A stretch of DNA of 64,000 nt from Jiella mangrovi (lineage in GTDB: Bacteria; Pseudomonadota; Alphaproteobacteria; Rhizobiales; Rhizobiaceae). The position numbers and the translations under genes were made by a program. The stretch spans positions 124,001 to 188,000 of the forward strand of contig NZ_JAGJCF010000006.1 in the NCBI RefSeq assembly GCF_017815135.1, written 5' to 3'. Below, piece by piece: positions 17,688 through 26,418 of the stretch. Under the pieces are notes generated by a model. The model was given only the letters and a program-made list of their open reading frames with translations, was not told the DNA's origin and made no database searches. Position 1 is the stretch's first letter; each line of letters begins with the position of its first letter.

Positions 17688-18913
17688 CGCGGACCGATCT
17701 TCTCGACGATCTCGAGACTCGCTCGGCAGAAGAGATCAAGGCCGCGATCGCTCGGCGGGTCGAAGATCGCGTCCGGGCCCTCCACGAGGATTTCCTGATA
17801 CTTTACGCCGGCGCCAACATCCTGACGCCTTCAGTCGCGGCGTCCTTCGACCCGGCGATCAGCCTGATGCCGGCCATGGGGCCCGCCGAGGACAAGGAGC
17901 AGCCCGGCAGCCACCTCGTCGCCTCGCTCGAAAGCTTCGCAGCGCGCCTTGCGACGTCCTTGTTCGGAGCGGCCTGGGCCGATTGCCGGCTCCCCAGCTG
18001 CACGATCGCCAATCTCGCCGTCTTCTCCGTGTTTGCCGAGCGGGGCAGCCTGCTTCTTGCTCCGGCGTCAAGTGACGGCGGTCATCTCAGCCAGCGTCGC
18101 GGGGGTACGCCCTCGATACTCGGGCTCGCCGTGCGCGATCTGCCGTTCGACGCGGCCCGGCAGTGTCTCGACGCGGAGGCAGCGGCTTCGATGATCCGCC
18201 AAGACCGGCCGGCGATGGTCATGCTCGGCCGCAGCGTCATCCTTCGGCCCGACGATCCGGACCCGGTGATCGCGGCCTGCCGGGAGGTGGGCGCGATGGC
18301 GATCTATGACGCCTCGCATGTGGCGGGGCTGATTGCCGGCGGCGTCTTCCCCAACCCGTTTGCCGCAGGCGTCGACGTGATGACCACCTCGACCTACAAG
18401 ACGCTCGCCGGCCCGACCGGGGCGATCGTGATGGGACGCCGGGGCGAGGACGGCAAGCGCTTCGGTGATTTCGTCGACGCGACCCTTCTCGCCAATCAGG
18501 ACGCGGCCCGCTTCGCACCGCTTTGCGGGGTTCTTGCCGAATTTCGTCAAAGCGGCGCCTATGCGAGCGCGACGGTCGCCTTCGCCGATCGCCTCAAGCA
18601 GGCGCTCGTTGCCGCCGGTCTCGACGTCTTGCTTCGAGGCGAGCCGGCCCGGACCCATCAGGTCGTCGTGCCGATCGGCGACCTTGCGCGGACGAAAGCG
18701 GTGATGAGCGAGCTGGAACAGGCGAGGGTGCTCGTCGGCCGCTGTCCCGTGCCGGGCGAGCCCGGCCGACACGGTCTACGCTTCGGCACCCAGCTTGTCG
18801 CGAGGGTCGAAGCAGAAGAAGGCACCCACAGGCTGCCGCGTCCCCAGGCGACGGGATCGGAAGGCGAAACGACCGCAAGGATCCTCTCCGCGATCACGAG
18901 TTTCCTCCGATAG
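17684..18913 (+). CDS. Divergent serine hydroxymethyltransferase-like PLP enzyme
   Basis: A 409-residue fold-type I PLP protein. It keeps core features of the glycine/serine hydroxymethyltransferase family: DGGHLSQ (131-137), YDASHVAGLIAGG with the PLP-ring aspartate D209 and H212, and the lysine in TTSTYKTLAGPTG (K239). It lacks the N-terminal YPG-x-RYYGG block of true GlyA and has Tyr where GlyA has His before the lysine (THKTLRGP). It therefore may act on another beta-hydroxy or alpha-substituted amino acid, or be a folate-independent aldolase. The GTG start overlaps the CoA-transferase stop by 4 bp. Its presence next to a serine-glyoxylate aminotransferase suggests glycine/serine interconversion. 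Confidence 0.82.
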   Translation: MTRTDLLDDLETRSAEEIKAAIARRVEDRVRALHEDFLILYAGANILTPSVAASFDPAISLMPAMGPAEDKEQPGSHLVASLESFAARLATSLFGAAWADCRLPSCTIANLAVFSVFAERGSLLLAPASSDGGHLSQRRGGTPSILGLAVRDLPFDAARQCLDAEAAASMIRQDRPAMVMLGRSVILRPDDPDPVIAACREVGAMAIYDASHVAGLIAGGVFPNPFAAGVDVMTTSTYKTLAGPTGAIVMGRRGEDGKRFGDFVDATLLANQDAARFAPLCGVLAEFRQSGAYASATVAFADRLKQALVAAGLDVLLRGEPARTHQVVVPIGDLARTKAVMSELEQARVLVGRCPVPGEPGRHGLRFGTQLVARVEAEEGTHRLPRPQATGSEGETTARILSAITSFLR

Positions 18914-19066
18914 CGCAGGATTCCAATTGGCAACAGCGTCGGCAGCGGCGCCCGCAATGCGGACCGATTCCCTGTGAAGTGACCGAAATATAGCTTGCGA
19001 GGCTTCTGCGCATGCGCGACAAGTCCTGGTCCGTTTTGATTCAATCTCGCCGGTTCGACGCGCTTC

Positions 19067-19705
19067 ATGTCTCGCATCTTTGCTTATGCCCGGGTCTCGA
19101 CCGTCGAGCAGCACACGGAAAACCAGCTTGGCGAGATCCGCGCGGCGGGGTTTAAGGTCGAGCCGCGCCGGATCATCACGGAGACCATTTCCGGCTCGAT
19201 CGCCGCGTCGGAGCGGCCCGGCTTCGCCCGGCTGGTCGACCGGCTGGAGGAGGGCGACATCCTCGTCGTCACCAAGCTCGATCGCCTCGGCCGCAACGCC
19301 ATGGACGTCAGGAAGACCGTCGACCAGCTCGATGAGATCGGCATCAAGGTTCATTGCCTGGCGCTCGGCGGCGTCGATCTGACGAGCCCGGCGGGGCGCA
19401 TGACCATGGGCGTCATCAACGCGGTGGCCGAGTTCGAGCGCGATCTTCTGATCGAGCGCACCCAGGCCGGGCTGACACGGGCCAAGGCCGAGGGCAAGAC
19501 GCTCGGCCGTCCCCCGCGCCTCACCGAAGAGCAGCGGCGGGCGGTGCTCCGCAAGCTGGAAGAGGGCGCCTCCATCTCGAGGCTCGCCCGCGACTATGGC
19601 GTCAGCCGCCTGACGATCACCCGCGCCCGCGACAAGTCCAGGGATGCCGGAAAGATCGCCGACCATGCGCCGGGCGGGGAGCTGGCCGATGCCGATCCGG
19701 CGTGA
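19067..19705 (+). CDS. Serine recombinase (resolvase/invertase family)
   Basis: A 212-residue small serine recombinase. The catalytic domain starts [11 protein letters not shown] with nucleophile S11, followed by [13 protein letters not shown], the [29 protein letters not shown] helix region (about residues 107-135) and [11 protein letters not shown]. The C-terminus (about 165-195) carries the helix-turn-helix [18 protein letters not shown]. Such enzymes resolve or invert DNA at short dimer sites. The gene overlaps the next HNH-type gene by 17 bp. It is flanked by unrelated core genes and is probably part of a small acquired unit. I see no inverted sites or target duplication. Confidence 0.92.
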   Translation: MSRIFAYARVSTVEQHTENQLGEIRAAGFKVEPRRIITETISGSIAASERPGFARLVDRLEEGDILVVTKLDRLGRNAMDVRKTVDQLDEIGIKVHCLALGGVDLTSPAGRMTMGVINAVAEFERDLLIERTQAGLTRAKAEGKTLGRPPRLTEEQRRAVLRKLEEGASISRLARDYGVSRLTITRARDKSRDAGKIADHAPGGELADADPA

Positions 19706-20132
19706 AGACCGGCATTTTTATCCGATCGACTGGCGCGAGCTGTCGACGGCCATCCGCTTCGGCCGGGCCAAGGGCCGCTGCGAGCGCTGCGGCCGTCCGC
19801 ATGGCGAAACCGTCTATCATCTTCCCGGCGGCCGCTGGTTCGACAAAGAGGCGGAGCGCTGGCGCGATGGTCGTGGGCGCGTGGTGCGAAAGAAATCGCT
19901 GCCGGATCCGAGGTTGAACGACGCCGGCCCGGCGCCGCCCCGCACGCTGGTGCGTCTCGCCTGTGCCCATCTCGACCAGGACACCTCCAACAACGCCGCC
20001 GACAATCTCGCCGCGCTCTGCCAGCGCTGCCATCTCGAACACGATCGCCCGTGGAACCGCGAAAAGCGCCGGCTGACCTTTCTCCTGCGACGCGCCATCG
20101 GCGATCTCTTCACCGGGCCCTACCGGCGATAG
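19689..20132 (+). CDS. HNH-endonuclease-like zinc protein
   Basis: A 147-residue protein beginning [15 protein letters not shown]. It has a [10 protein letters not shown] knuckle (about residues 35-44) and a second metal-binding half [13 protein letters not shown] then [15 protein letters not shown] (about 95-125), giving the two CxxC pairs and His/Asn/His order of HNH nucleases. Such proteins occur in phages and mobile islands as nicking or homing-type nucleases. The ATG at 19689 overlaps the recombinase gene. It ends 22 bp from the convergent autotransporter gene. Nuclease activity is inferred from the motif only. Confidence 0.8.
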   Translation: MPIRREDRHFYPIDWRELSTAIRFGRAKGRCERCGRPHGETVYHLPGGRWFDKEAERWRDGRGRVVRKKSLPDPRLNDAGPAPPRTLVRLACAHLDQDTSNNAADNLAALCQRCHLEHDRPWNREKRRLTFLLRRAIGDLFTGPYRR

Positions 20133-20154
20133 GCAAGATCGATCGCGCCCTGGC

Positions 20155-22014
20155 TCAGAACTTGACCGTCATCAGCGCCTTGGCCGCGTGGCTGACGTCG
20201 ATCGTGTCGGAGAAGCCGACCGAGTAGCTGAGCGAGCCGGCGATCATGTCGGTGAAGGAAGCCTCCGCTCCGGCGCCGAGGACGAAGCCGCGACCGTGAA
20301 GATCGTCGAATTCGGCGAAAGAGGCTTGCGAGGGGCTGCCGGAAATCGTCGAGACGATGCCGGTATCGTCGCTCGTCAGATTGTCCTCATAGCCGATCCT
20401 GCCAGTCAGCTTCGCCGGACGGCCGAAGGCTTCGGTCGCATAGGCAAGGTTCAGATTGGCGGCGCCGAACAGGGCGTCGCGATCGTAGCCCTCATAGCGG
20501 ATGCGCGCGCCGAGGCCGGCTTCGGTGAAGCCGTCGACGTCGAAGTGGAGATAGGTGAGCGACAGGCTCGGCGTCGCGGTGAGGTCGCCGAAGGCCATCG
20601 GATAGGCGATCTCGGCGCCGACGTCGTAGAGCGCCGCATTGGTGTCGGCGCCGCCATTGGTGATGCCCGCCACCAGTGTGGCGCGGTCGATGTCGTTGAA
20701 ATCGGCATGGGCGATACCGGCCGTGGCCGAGAGCTGGAAGCCGCGCAGCATGGTGGCGGCGTAGAGGTCCGCGGCGAAGGCCTGGGTGTCGTAGGTGATC
20801 GGCGAATTGTCGACCGAGCCGCCCGAATAGCTGACCGAGCCGCCGACGAGATAGCTCTCGCCGATCATCGTGTCATAGCCGAAACGCACGGTGCCGACGT
20901 CGTAGTCGTAGCCATGCATCCGCTCGCCGTCGCCCCGGTCGTACCAGTTGCCGCCGACGCTCGCATAAAAGCCGGAGCCCTGGCCGCCATCCGCAAGGAC
21001 CAAGCGGCTACGATCGAAAGCCGAGGAGACACCCTCATAGCGGTCGAGGATCGCCGTTTCGGACATCGAGCCGACATTCACCGCCTGCTCGCCGGCGGTC
21101 AGATAGTCGAGGACGAGCGAGGCGAGGAGCTGGTGGCCCGCCGTCGTCGGATGAACGGAATCGAAGAAGAGGAACTGGTTCTGCTCGGCCTGCGAAGCGG
21201 CGGCGCAACTCGGTACGTCGAGGCAGGCGTCCGTGGCGTTGGTGAAGCCGAATTGCTGCGGGTTCGCGATGATCGCGGAGAAGACGCGCTCGACATCGAT
21301 GAGATAGGTGTTCGTGTCCGGATTGGCGGCCGCCGACGCGAAGACCGCGTCGCTCAAGGCGGCGTTGAACGTTCCCGAGGCGAGCGTTCCGACGAACTGG
21401 GTCTGGACGCTGCCGTTCAGACGCGGGATCTGGCCGAGATCCGGCAGGTTGAGGACCGCCAGCGTCGGTGCGCCGAGCTGCGACAAGGTGTTCGCCGACG
21501 TCCCGACATTCTGGGCGGCGACGCTCGCGCCTGAGACGATGTCGGCCGGTGTCACACCCGGCGTCGCCAGGATCGCGAAAAGATCGTTGGCGCCGGCATA
21601 AAGGGTCACGAGGTCATTCGAAGCGAACACGCCGTCCTGAGCCTGGAAGAAGCCGATCTGGGTCGGAACGCCGGGTGGAAGCGCGGTGAGCGTGTCCGTC
21701 CTTGCGCCGCCAAAGGCGTAGTTCTGGTTCGCCGTCGGGTCGATCGCAACGCCGCCCAGCGTCGCCGCGCCCGCCTGCTGCATGGGGCCGTTCAGATATT
21801 CGGTGAAGACCTGTCCATTCGAATAATGGCCGTTGAAATAGGGCGGCGAGGGAGGCGTGGTCCCGCCCGTTGCCGCATAAAGATTGCCGTTGTCGGACAG
21901 GCTGTCGCCGAAGGAGATCACCGACCCGATATCCTGCGCCCCGGCAGCGACGCAGCTGAATGCGAGCAGCGAAGCGCCTGACAGAGCGCAAGCCATATGT
22001 CTGTAACGCAACAT
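20155..22014 (-). CDS. GDSL-lipase autotransporter
   Basis: A 619-residue type V secreted esterase. The signal peptide spans residues 1-26 (...FSCVAAGAQ). The GDSL passenger starts at SVISFGDSLSDNGN with nucleophile S38, continues through NYAFGGARTD and LVTLYAGANDLF, and ends near FFDSVHPTTAGHQ, which supplies the catalytic Asp and His. From about residue 350 an autotransporter beta-barrel follows, ending ...LMTVKF with the terminal Phe needed for BAM recognition. The ATG at 22014 follows a GGGGGGA ribosome-binding site. The enzyme should be displayed on, or released from, the cell surface and hydrolyse esters or lipids. Confidence 0.93.
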   Translation of the reverse strand: MLRYRHMACALSGASLLAFSCVAAGAQDIGSVISFGDSLSDNGNLYAATGGTTPPSPPYFNGHYSNGQVFTEYLNGPMQQAGAATLGGVAIDPTANQNYAFGGARTDTLTALPPGVPTQIGFFQAQDGVFASNDLVTLYAGANDLFAILATPGVTPADIVSGASVAAQNVGTSANTLSQLGAPTLAVLNLPDLGQIPRLNGSVQTQFVGTLASGTFNAALSDAVFASAAANPDTNTYLIDVERVFSAIIANPQQFGFTNATDACLDVPSCAAASQAEQNQFLFFDSVHPTTAGHQLLASLVLDYLTAGEQAVNVGSMSETAILDRYEGVSSAFDRSRLVLADGGQGSGFYASVGGNWYDRGDGERMHGYDYDVGTVRFGYDTMIGESYLVGGSVSYSGGSVDNSPITYDTQAFAADLYAATMLRGFQLSATAGIAHADFNDIDRATLVAGITNGGADTNAALYDVGAEIAYPMAFGDLTATPSLSLTYLHFDVDGFTEAGLGARIRYEGYDRDALFGAANLNLAYATEAFGRPAKLTGRIGYEDNLTSDDTGIVSTISGSPSQASFAEFDDLHGRGFVLGAGAEASFTDMIAGSLSYSVGFSDTIDVSHAAKALMTVKF

Positions 22015-22064
22015 GAATTTTCCCCCCAGATCATGTTTGACGGAAGGAGAGCGCCAGTGAAGCT

Positions 22065-22080
22065 TTGACGCAAGCGTCAA
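22065..22080. promoter_or_regulatory. Perfect dyad TTGACGCAAGCGTCAA, putative operator
   Basis: Seven-base arms TTGACGC and GCGTCAA flank two bases, 51 bp upstream of the autotransporter start. The symmetry and position fit a dimeric regulator site, with a layout like MerR-family acyl-CoA regulators, though no regulator is assigned. A 13-base part of it (TTGACGCAAGCGT) recurs at 49082-49094, upstream of the TVP38 gene. Confidence 0.45.
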
Positions 22081-22204
22081 TCGCAACTTTGCGCTGCCGA
22101 CCGAACGTATGGAGCGGTGGTGTCACCTGAAAGCCGCGATCGGTGCCGGCCGGAAGCACCATGGGGGTGATGGCAGGGGCTTGGCGACAGCCGCCCCACA
22201 TACG

Positions 22205-22229
22205 AAAAAGGCCGCCCCGAAGGACGGCC
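22205..22229 (-). terminator. Rho-independent terminator of gap
   Basis: Read on the minus strand, 36 bp after the gap stop codon: GGCCGTCC, tetraloop TTCG, GGGCGGCC, then TTTTT. This is an 8-bp GC stem with a UUCG loop and U-tract, a classical intrinsic terminator. It separates gap from the autotransporter gene. Confidence 0.9.
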
Positions 22230-22265
22230 ATTCTCGATTGAGATCGCTTGTACGACAGGGGCGGA

Positions 22266-23282
22266 TCAGGCCTCGTGCATGGCGATCGCCGTGTCGCTCA
22301 TGCGGTTCGAGAAGCCCCACTCGTTATCGTACCAGGACAGGATGCGCACCAGCGAGCCTTCCATGACCTTGGTCTGGTCCATGTGGAAGATCGAGGAATG
22401 CGGATCATGGTTGAAGTCCGACGAGACGTTCTTGTCGTCGGTGAAGCCGAGAATGCCCTTCAAGGGGCCGCTCGTCGCCGCGGCGCGGATCGCCTCCTGG
22501 ATCTCCTTCACGCTCGTCTCGCGCTTGGGGACGAACTTGAAATCGACCACCGAAACGTTCGGCGTGGGCACGCGGATGGCGACGCCGTCGAGCCGGCCGT
22601 TGAGCTCGGGCAGGACGAGGCCGACGGCCTTGGCCGCGCCGGTCGAGGTCGGGATCATCGACAGGGCCGCTGCGCGGGCGCGGTAGAGATCCTTGTGCAT
22701 CGTGTCCAGCGTCGGCTGGTCGCCCGTATAGGAGTGGATCGTCGTCATGAAGCCCTTGTCGATGCCGATGGCATCGTTCAGCACCTTGGCGACAGGGGCG
22801 AGGCAGTTGGTCGTGCAGGAGGCGTTGGAAGCGATCTTGTCGTCCGCCGTCAGGGTCTGATGGTTGACGCCATAGACGATCGTCTTCTCGGCGCCCGAGG
22901 CGTTGGACAGCGGGCCGGAGATCAGCACCTTCTTGGCGCCGGCTTCCAGATGTGCCGAGGCCTTGGCCGGATCGGTGAAGATGCCGGTGCATTCCATGGC
23001 GACGTCGATGCCCATGTCGCCCCAGGGAAGCGATTTGGGATCGCGCTCGGCGGTCACCTTGATCGGCCCGCGGCCGACGTCGATCGTGTCGCCCTCGACC
23101 GTCACGGTGCCGGGAAAGCGGCCATGGACGCTGTCGTAGCGGATGAGATGGGCATTGGTCTCGACCGGGCCGAGGTCGTTGATCGCGACGACTTCGATGT
23201 CGGTTCTGCCCGACTCGACGATGGCGCGCAGGACGTTTCGGCCGATGCGGCCGAAGCCGTTGATTGCAACGCGAATTGCCAT
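22266..23282 (-). CDS. gap: Glyceraldehyde-3-phosphate dehydrogenase, type I
   Basis: A 338-residue enzyme that oxidises glyceraldehyde-3-phosphate to 1,3-bisphosphoglycerate with NAD and phosphate. The Rossmann start is [20 protein letters not shown]; the catalytic loop [13 protein letters not shown] gives C156, with H183 in [10 protein letters not shown], and the C-terminal [12 protein letters not shown] is conserved. The ATG at 23282 follows AGGGAG. It lies 162 bp downstream of tkt on the same strand, a common rhizobial arrangement linking the pentose-phosphate/Calvin-type and lower glycolytic steps. An intrinsic terminator follows. Confidence 0.98.
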   Translation of the reverse strand: MAIRVAINGFGRIGRNVLRAIVESGRTDIEVVAINDLGPVETNAHLIRYDSVHGRFPGTVTVEGDTIDVGRGPIKVTAERDPKSLPWGDMGIDVAMECTGIFTDPAKASAHLEAGAKKVLISGPLSNASGAEKTIVYGVNHQTLTADDKIASNASCTTNCLAPVAKVLNDAIGIDKGFMTTIHSYTGDQPTLDTMHKDLYRARAAALSMIPTSTGAAKAVGLVLPELNGRLDGVAIRVPTPNVSVVDFKFVPKRETSVKEIQEAIRAAATSGPLKGILGFTDDKNVSSDFNHDPHSSIFHMDQTKVMEGSLVRILSWYDNEWGFSNRMSDTAIAMHEA

Positions 23283-23444
23283 TGTGTGTTCTCCCTGCAA
23301 GATACCCGAGGCGAATGGTCTGGTCGGGCTGTAGACCTGGCGGACGGTCGAATCAAGTTGGCGGCGGCGTCCGGGCCATACAAGGCATCCGCTCGATCGA
23401 CCTCCGGCCGCGGCCTTGGAAACGCCGCGCCGCCGGATCGGCTT

Positions 23445-25457
23445 TTATTCGGCGTCTGCGTCTGCGTCTTCGCCCTCGCCGAGCCGTTCGTTGACCGCCG
23501 TCACGACGGCCTCGGCGGTGATGCCGAAATGCCGGTAGAGTTCCGGCCCCGGCCCCGACGCTCCGAAGCCGGTCATGCCGACGAACAGACCATCGCGGCC
23601 GATGAACTCGTCCCAGCCCTGGCGAATGCCGGCCTCGATGGCGAGCTTGATGCTGGTATCGTCGATCAGCGCCCGGCGATATTCGGCGGTCTGGCGCCGG
23701 AAGAGCTCGAAGGAGGGAACGGAGACGACGCGTGTGGGAATGCCCCCGGCCTCCAGCTGGCGCCGGGCTTCGACCGCGATCTCGACCTCCGATCCGGTCG
23801 CATAGAGCGTGACGCGGGCTTCGGCCGAGGCGGGGTCGATCTCATAGGCGCCGCGGGCGCTCTTGTTCTCGTCATGCTCGTCGAGGCGCAAGGTCGGCAG
23901 GCTCTGGCGCGTCAGGGCGAGGATCGACGGCGCGGCCCGGTGTTCCAGAGCGAGCTGCCAGCACTCGGCCGTCTCGACCGCGTCGGCCGGGCGAAACACC
24001 AGCATGTTGGGAATGGCGCGAAGGGCGGCGAGCTGCTCGACCGGCTGGTGGGTCGGACCGTCCTCGCCAAGGCCGATCGAATCGTGGGTCATCACATGGA
24101 CGAGCCGGATCCCCATCAGCGCGGAAAGGCGCAGCGCGCCGCGGCAGTAGTCCGAGAAGACCAGGAAGGTGCCGGAATAGGGGATCAGCCCGCCATGGAG
24201 GGCAATCCCGTTCATCGCCGCGGCCATGGCGTGCTCGCGGATGCCGTAATGGACGTAGCGGCCGGCATAGTCGCCGGCGGTGATCGGCAGCGTCTGGCTG
24301 GTGCGCGTGTTGTTCGAGCCGGTGAGATCGGCCGAGCCGCCGATCATCTCGGGAACCACGGCGTTGATCTCCTCCAGCGCCATCTCGGACGCCTTGCGGG
24401 TCGCAAGCGCGGGCCGCTCCTCGTTCATCCTGCGCTTGAAGCGATGCATCGCCTGGATAAAGCCGCTCGGGAGATCGCCGCGCATGCGCCGCTCGAATTC
24501 GCCCCGCGTCTCGGCGTCGACTTCGGCGAAGCGCCGCTCCCACTCCTTGCGTCTGGAGCCCGAACGAAGCCCGGCGATCCGCCACTGGTCGAGGATCTCG
24601 GAAGGAATTTCGAAGGGCGGGTGCGGCCAGTCGAGCGCCTCGCGGGCGGCTGCGATCTCCTCGGCGCCGAGCGGCGAGCCATGGGCCTTTTCGGTGCCGC
24701 TCTTGCCCGGCGCGCCGTAGCCGATGATGGTCTTGGCCGCGATCAGCGTCGGCCGGTCGCTCTGCTTGGCCTTTTCGAGAGCGCTGGCGATGGCTTCGTG
24801 ATCGTGGCCGTCGCAAGACAGAGCCTGCCAGCCGCAGGCCTCGAAGCGGGCGAGCTGGTCGGTCGAATCGGCGAGCGAGACCTTGCCGTCGATGGTGATG
24901 TCGTTGTTGTCCCAGATGAAGATCAGCTTGGACAGCTTGAGATGGCCGGCAAGCGCGATCGCCTCCTGGCTGATCCCCTCCATCAGGCAGCCGTCGCCAA
25001 CCAGGGCGAAGGTATGGTGATCGACGATGCCGTCGCCGAAGCGGGCGTTGAGCACACGCTCGGCCAGCGCCATGCCGACGGCGTTGCCGATGCCCTGACC
25101 GAGTGGCCCCGTGGTCGTTTCGATGCCGGCCGCATGGCCGTATTCCGGGTGGCCGGCCGTCTTCGATCCGAGCTGGCGGAAGCGCTTGATCTCCTCGATG
25201 CCGATGTCGGGATAGCCGAGCAGATAAAGGACGCTGTAAAGCAGCATCGAGCCATGGCCGGCGGAGAAGACGAAGCGGTCGCGGTCGGGCCAGTCGGGCT
25301 TCTTCGGATCGAAGGTGAGGAACCGCGTGAACAGCACCGTCGCGATGTCGGCAGCGCCCATCGGCAGGCCCGGATGGCCGGATCCGGCGGCTTCGACGGC
25401 GTCGGCCGAAAGGAACCTGATGGCATTTGCCATCAGTTGAGGCATCGGCGTCGTCAT
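23445..25457 (-). CDS. tkt: Transketolase
   Basis: A 670-residue thiamine-diphosphate enzyme that transfers two-carbon ketol units between sugar phosphates. Visible are [16 protein letters not shown] near residue 25, [22 protein letters not shown], the ThDP motif [14 protein letters not shown] (GDG 154-156) continuing to [10 protein letters not shown], the pyrimidine-domain sequence [14 protein letters not shown], and [14 protein letters not shown]. Length and motif order match bacterial Tkt. The ATG follows GGGAGA. It is divergent from DUF4164-zapA and upstream of gap. Confidence 0.98.
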   Translation of the reverse strand: MTTPMPQLMANAIRFLSADAVEAAGSGHPGLPMGAADIATVLFTRFLTFDPKKPDWPDRDRFVFSAGHGSMLLYSVLYLLGYPDIGIEEIKRFRQLGSKTAGHPEYGHAAGIETTTGPLGQGIGNAVGMALAERVLNARFGDGIVDHHTFALVGDGCLMEGISQEAIALAGHLKLSKLIFIWDNNDITIDGKVSLADSTDQLARFEACGWQALSCDGHDHEAIASALEKAKQSDRPTLIAAKTIIGYGAPGKSGTEKAHGSPLGAEEIAAAREALDWPHPPFEIPSEILDQWRIAGLRSGSRRKEWERRFAEVDAETRGEFERRMRGDLPSGFIQAMHRFKRRMNEERPALATRKASEMALEEINAVVPEMIGGSADLTGSNNTRTSQTLPITAGDYAGRYVHYGIREHAMAAAMNGIALHGGLIPYSGTFLVFSDYCRGALRLSALMGIRLVHVMTHDSIGLGEDGPTHQPVEQLAALRAIPNMLVFRPADAVETAECWQLALEHRAAPSILALTRQSLPTLRLDEHDENKSARGAYEIDPASAEARVTLYATGSEVEIAVEARRQLEAGGIPTRVVSVPSFELFRRQTAEYRRALIDDTSIKLAIEAGIRQGWDEFIGRDGLFVGMTGFGASGPGPELYRHFGITAEAVVTAVNERLGEGEDADADAE

Positions 25458-25729
25458 CGCAGGGTCTCCCCGTTATGCTCGTGTTCCAGGCGGGCCTGTC
25501 GAAGAACCGCATCAGGAGGGCCGCCACGACGCGCGGGAGCAAACATAAGCCGTTTGTCCTGTCAACAAAACCCTGGGGCTTGGCGACCTTCGCGACAGCT
25601 GGCCCGCTTTTCTTGGGTGAGCGAAGCCGCTAAGACGAAACGGTGAACTGGTCGTGCCGGACCTGGGGAAGGGCCGCCGCGATCCGTCGCAGCCGCCCGA
25701 CAGAGCGACCCTCCCTGGAGTAACAGCCT

Positions 25730-26008
25730 ATGCCGCATGACGATCCGTTCGACGCTGCCAAGGCGCGACTTCGAACGGCGCTGGAGCGGCTGGACAGCGC
25801 CGTCGACGCCCGGCTCGAGCGCGAGGCGCGGCTGAAGAATGTCGACGCCGAGGTCCAGCGCCAGACGGCCGATCGCGGACGCCTCGCGCGCGAGCTCGAC
25901 GCATCGCTCGCCCGGGGCGAGCGCCTCGAACAGGCCAATCGCGAAGTCTCCAAACGCCTCGTCGACGCGATGGAGCGGGTGCGAAAGGTGCTCGAACAGC
26001 ATAAGTAG
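25730..26008 (+). CDS. DUF4164 family coiled-coil protein
   Basis: A 92-residue, highly charged protein dominated by Leu/Ala/Glu/Arg heptads (LRTALERLDSAVDARLE, LARELDASLARGERLEQ, VSKRLVDAMERVRKVLEQ), so a single long coiled coil is expected. It matches the DUF4164 family, which in alphaproteobacteria sits directly upstream of zapA. Its function is unproven; the link to the division gene suggests a helper of Z-ring assembly or ZapA. Start follows a CCTGGAGTAA ribosome-binding site. Confidence 0.85.
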   Translation: MPHDDPFDAAKARLRTALERLDSAVDARLEREARLKNVDAEVQRQTADRGRLARELDASLARGERLEQANREVSKRLVDAMERVRKVLEQHK

Positions 26009-26052
26009 CCGAACTGGTATCGAGAACGGCTCGATCCGAACGGGAAGGTTTC

Positions 26053-26418
26053 ATGCCGCAGATTGTCGTCACCATCGACGGAAAGACCTATCGCATGGCC
26101 TGTGCGGAGGGCGAGGAACACCACCTCGAGGCGCTCGCGGCCGACGTCGACGGCAAGATCGCCGAATTGCGGAAATCCTTCGGCGAGATCGGCGATCTCA
26201 GGCTGACGGTGATGGCGGCGATCATGGCGAGCGACCAGCTGCACGAGGCGCGGGCGCGCATCGCCGAACTCGAAGCGCAGCGCGATGCCGACGGTGCCTC
26301 CGTGAAAGCCAGCGAAGCCGGTGGCGAGAGCGCGCGGCGGGACTTTGCCCAAAGCCTCGACGAGACGGCGGCCTCTCTCGAAAAAATCGCCGCCAAGCTG
26401 GCGGCAGGTGTTGAGTGA
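26053..26418 (+). CDS. zapA: Cell division protein ZapA
   Basis: A 121-residue protein. The N-terminal half, VVTIDGKTYRMACAEGEEHH followed by LEALAADVDGKIAELRK, is the ZapA domain; the C-terminal half is a coiled coil (MASDQLHEARARIAELEAQ...). ZapA binds FtsZ and cross-links protofilaments in the Z-ring. The gene lies 44 bp after the DUF4164 gene and overlaps the hydrolase frame by 4 bp. The 6S RNA gene often found after zapA in alphaproteobacteria is not seen here. Confidence 0.92.
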   Translation: MPQIVVTIDGKTYRMACAEGEEHHLEALAADVDGKIAELRKSFGEIGDLRLTVMAAIMASDQLHEARARIAELEAQRDADGASVKASEAGGESARRDFAQSLDETAASLEKIAAKLAAGVE

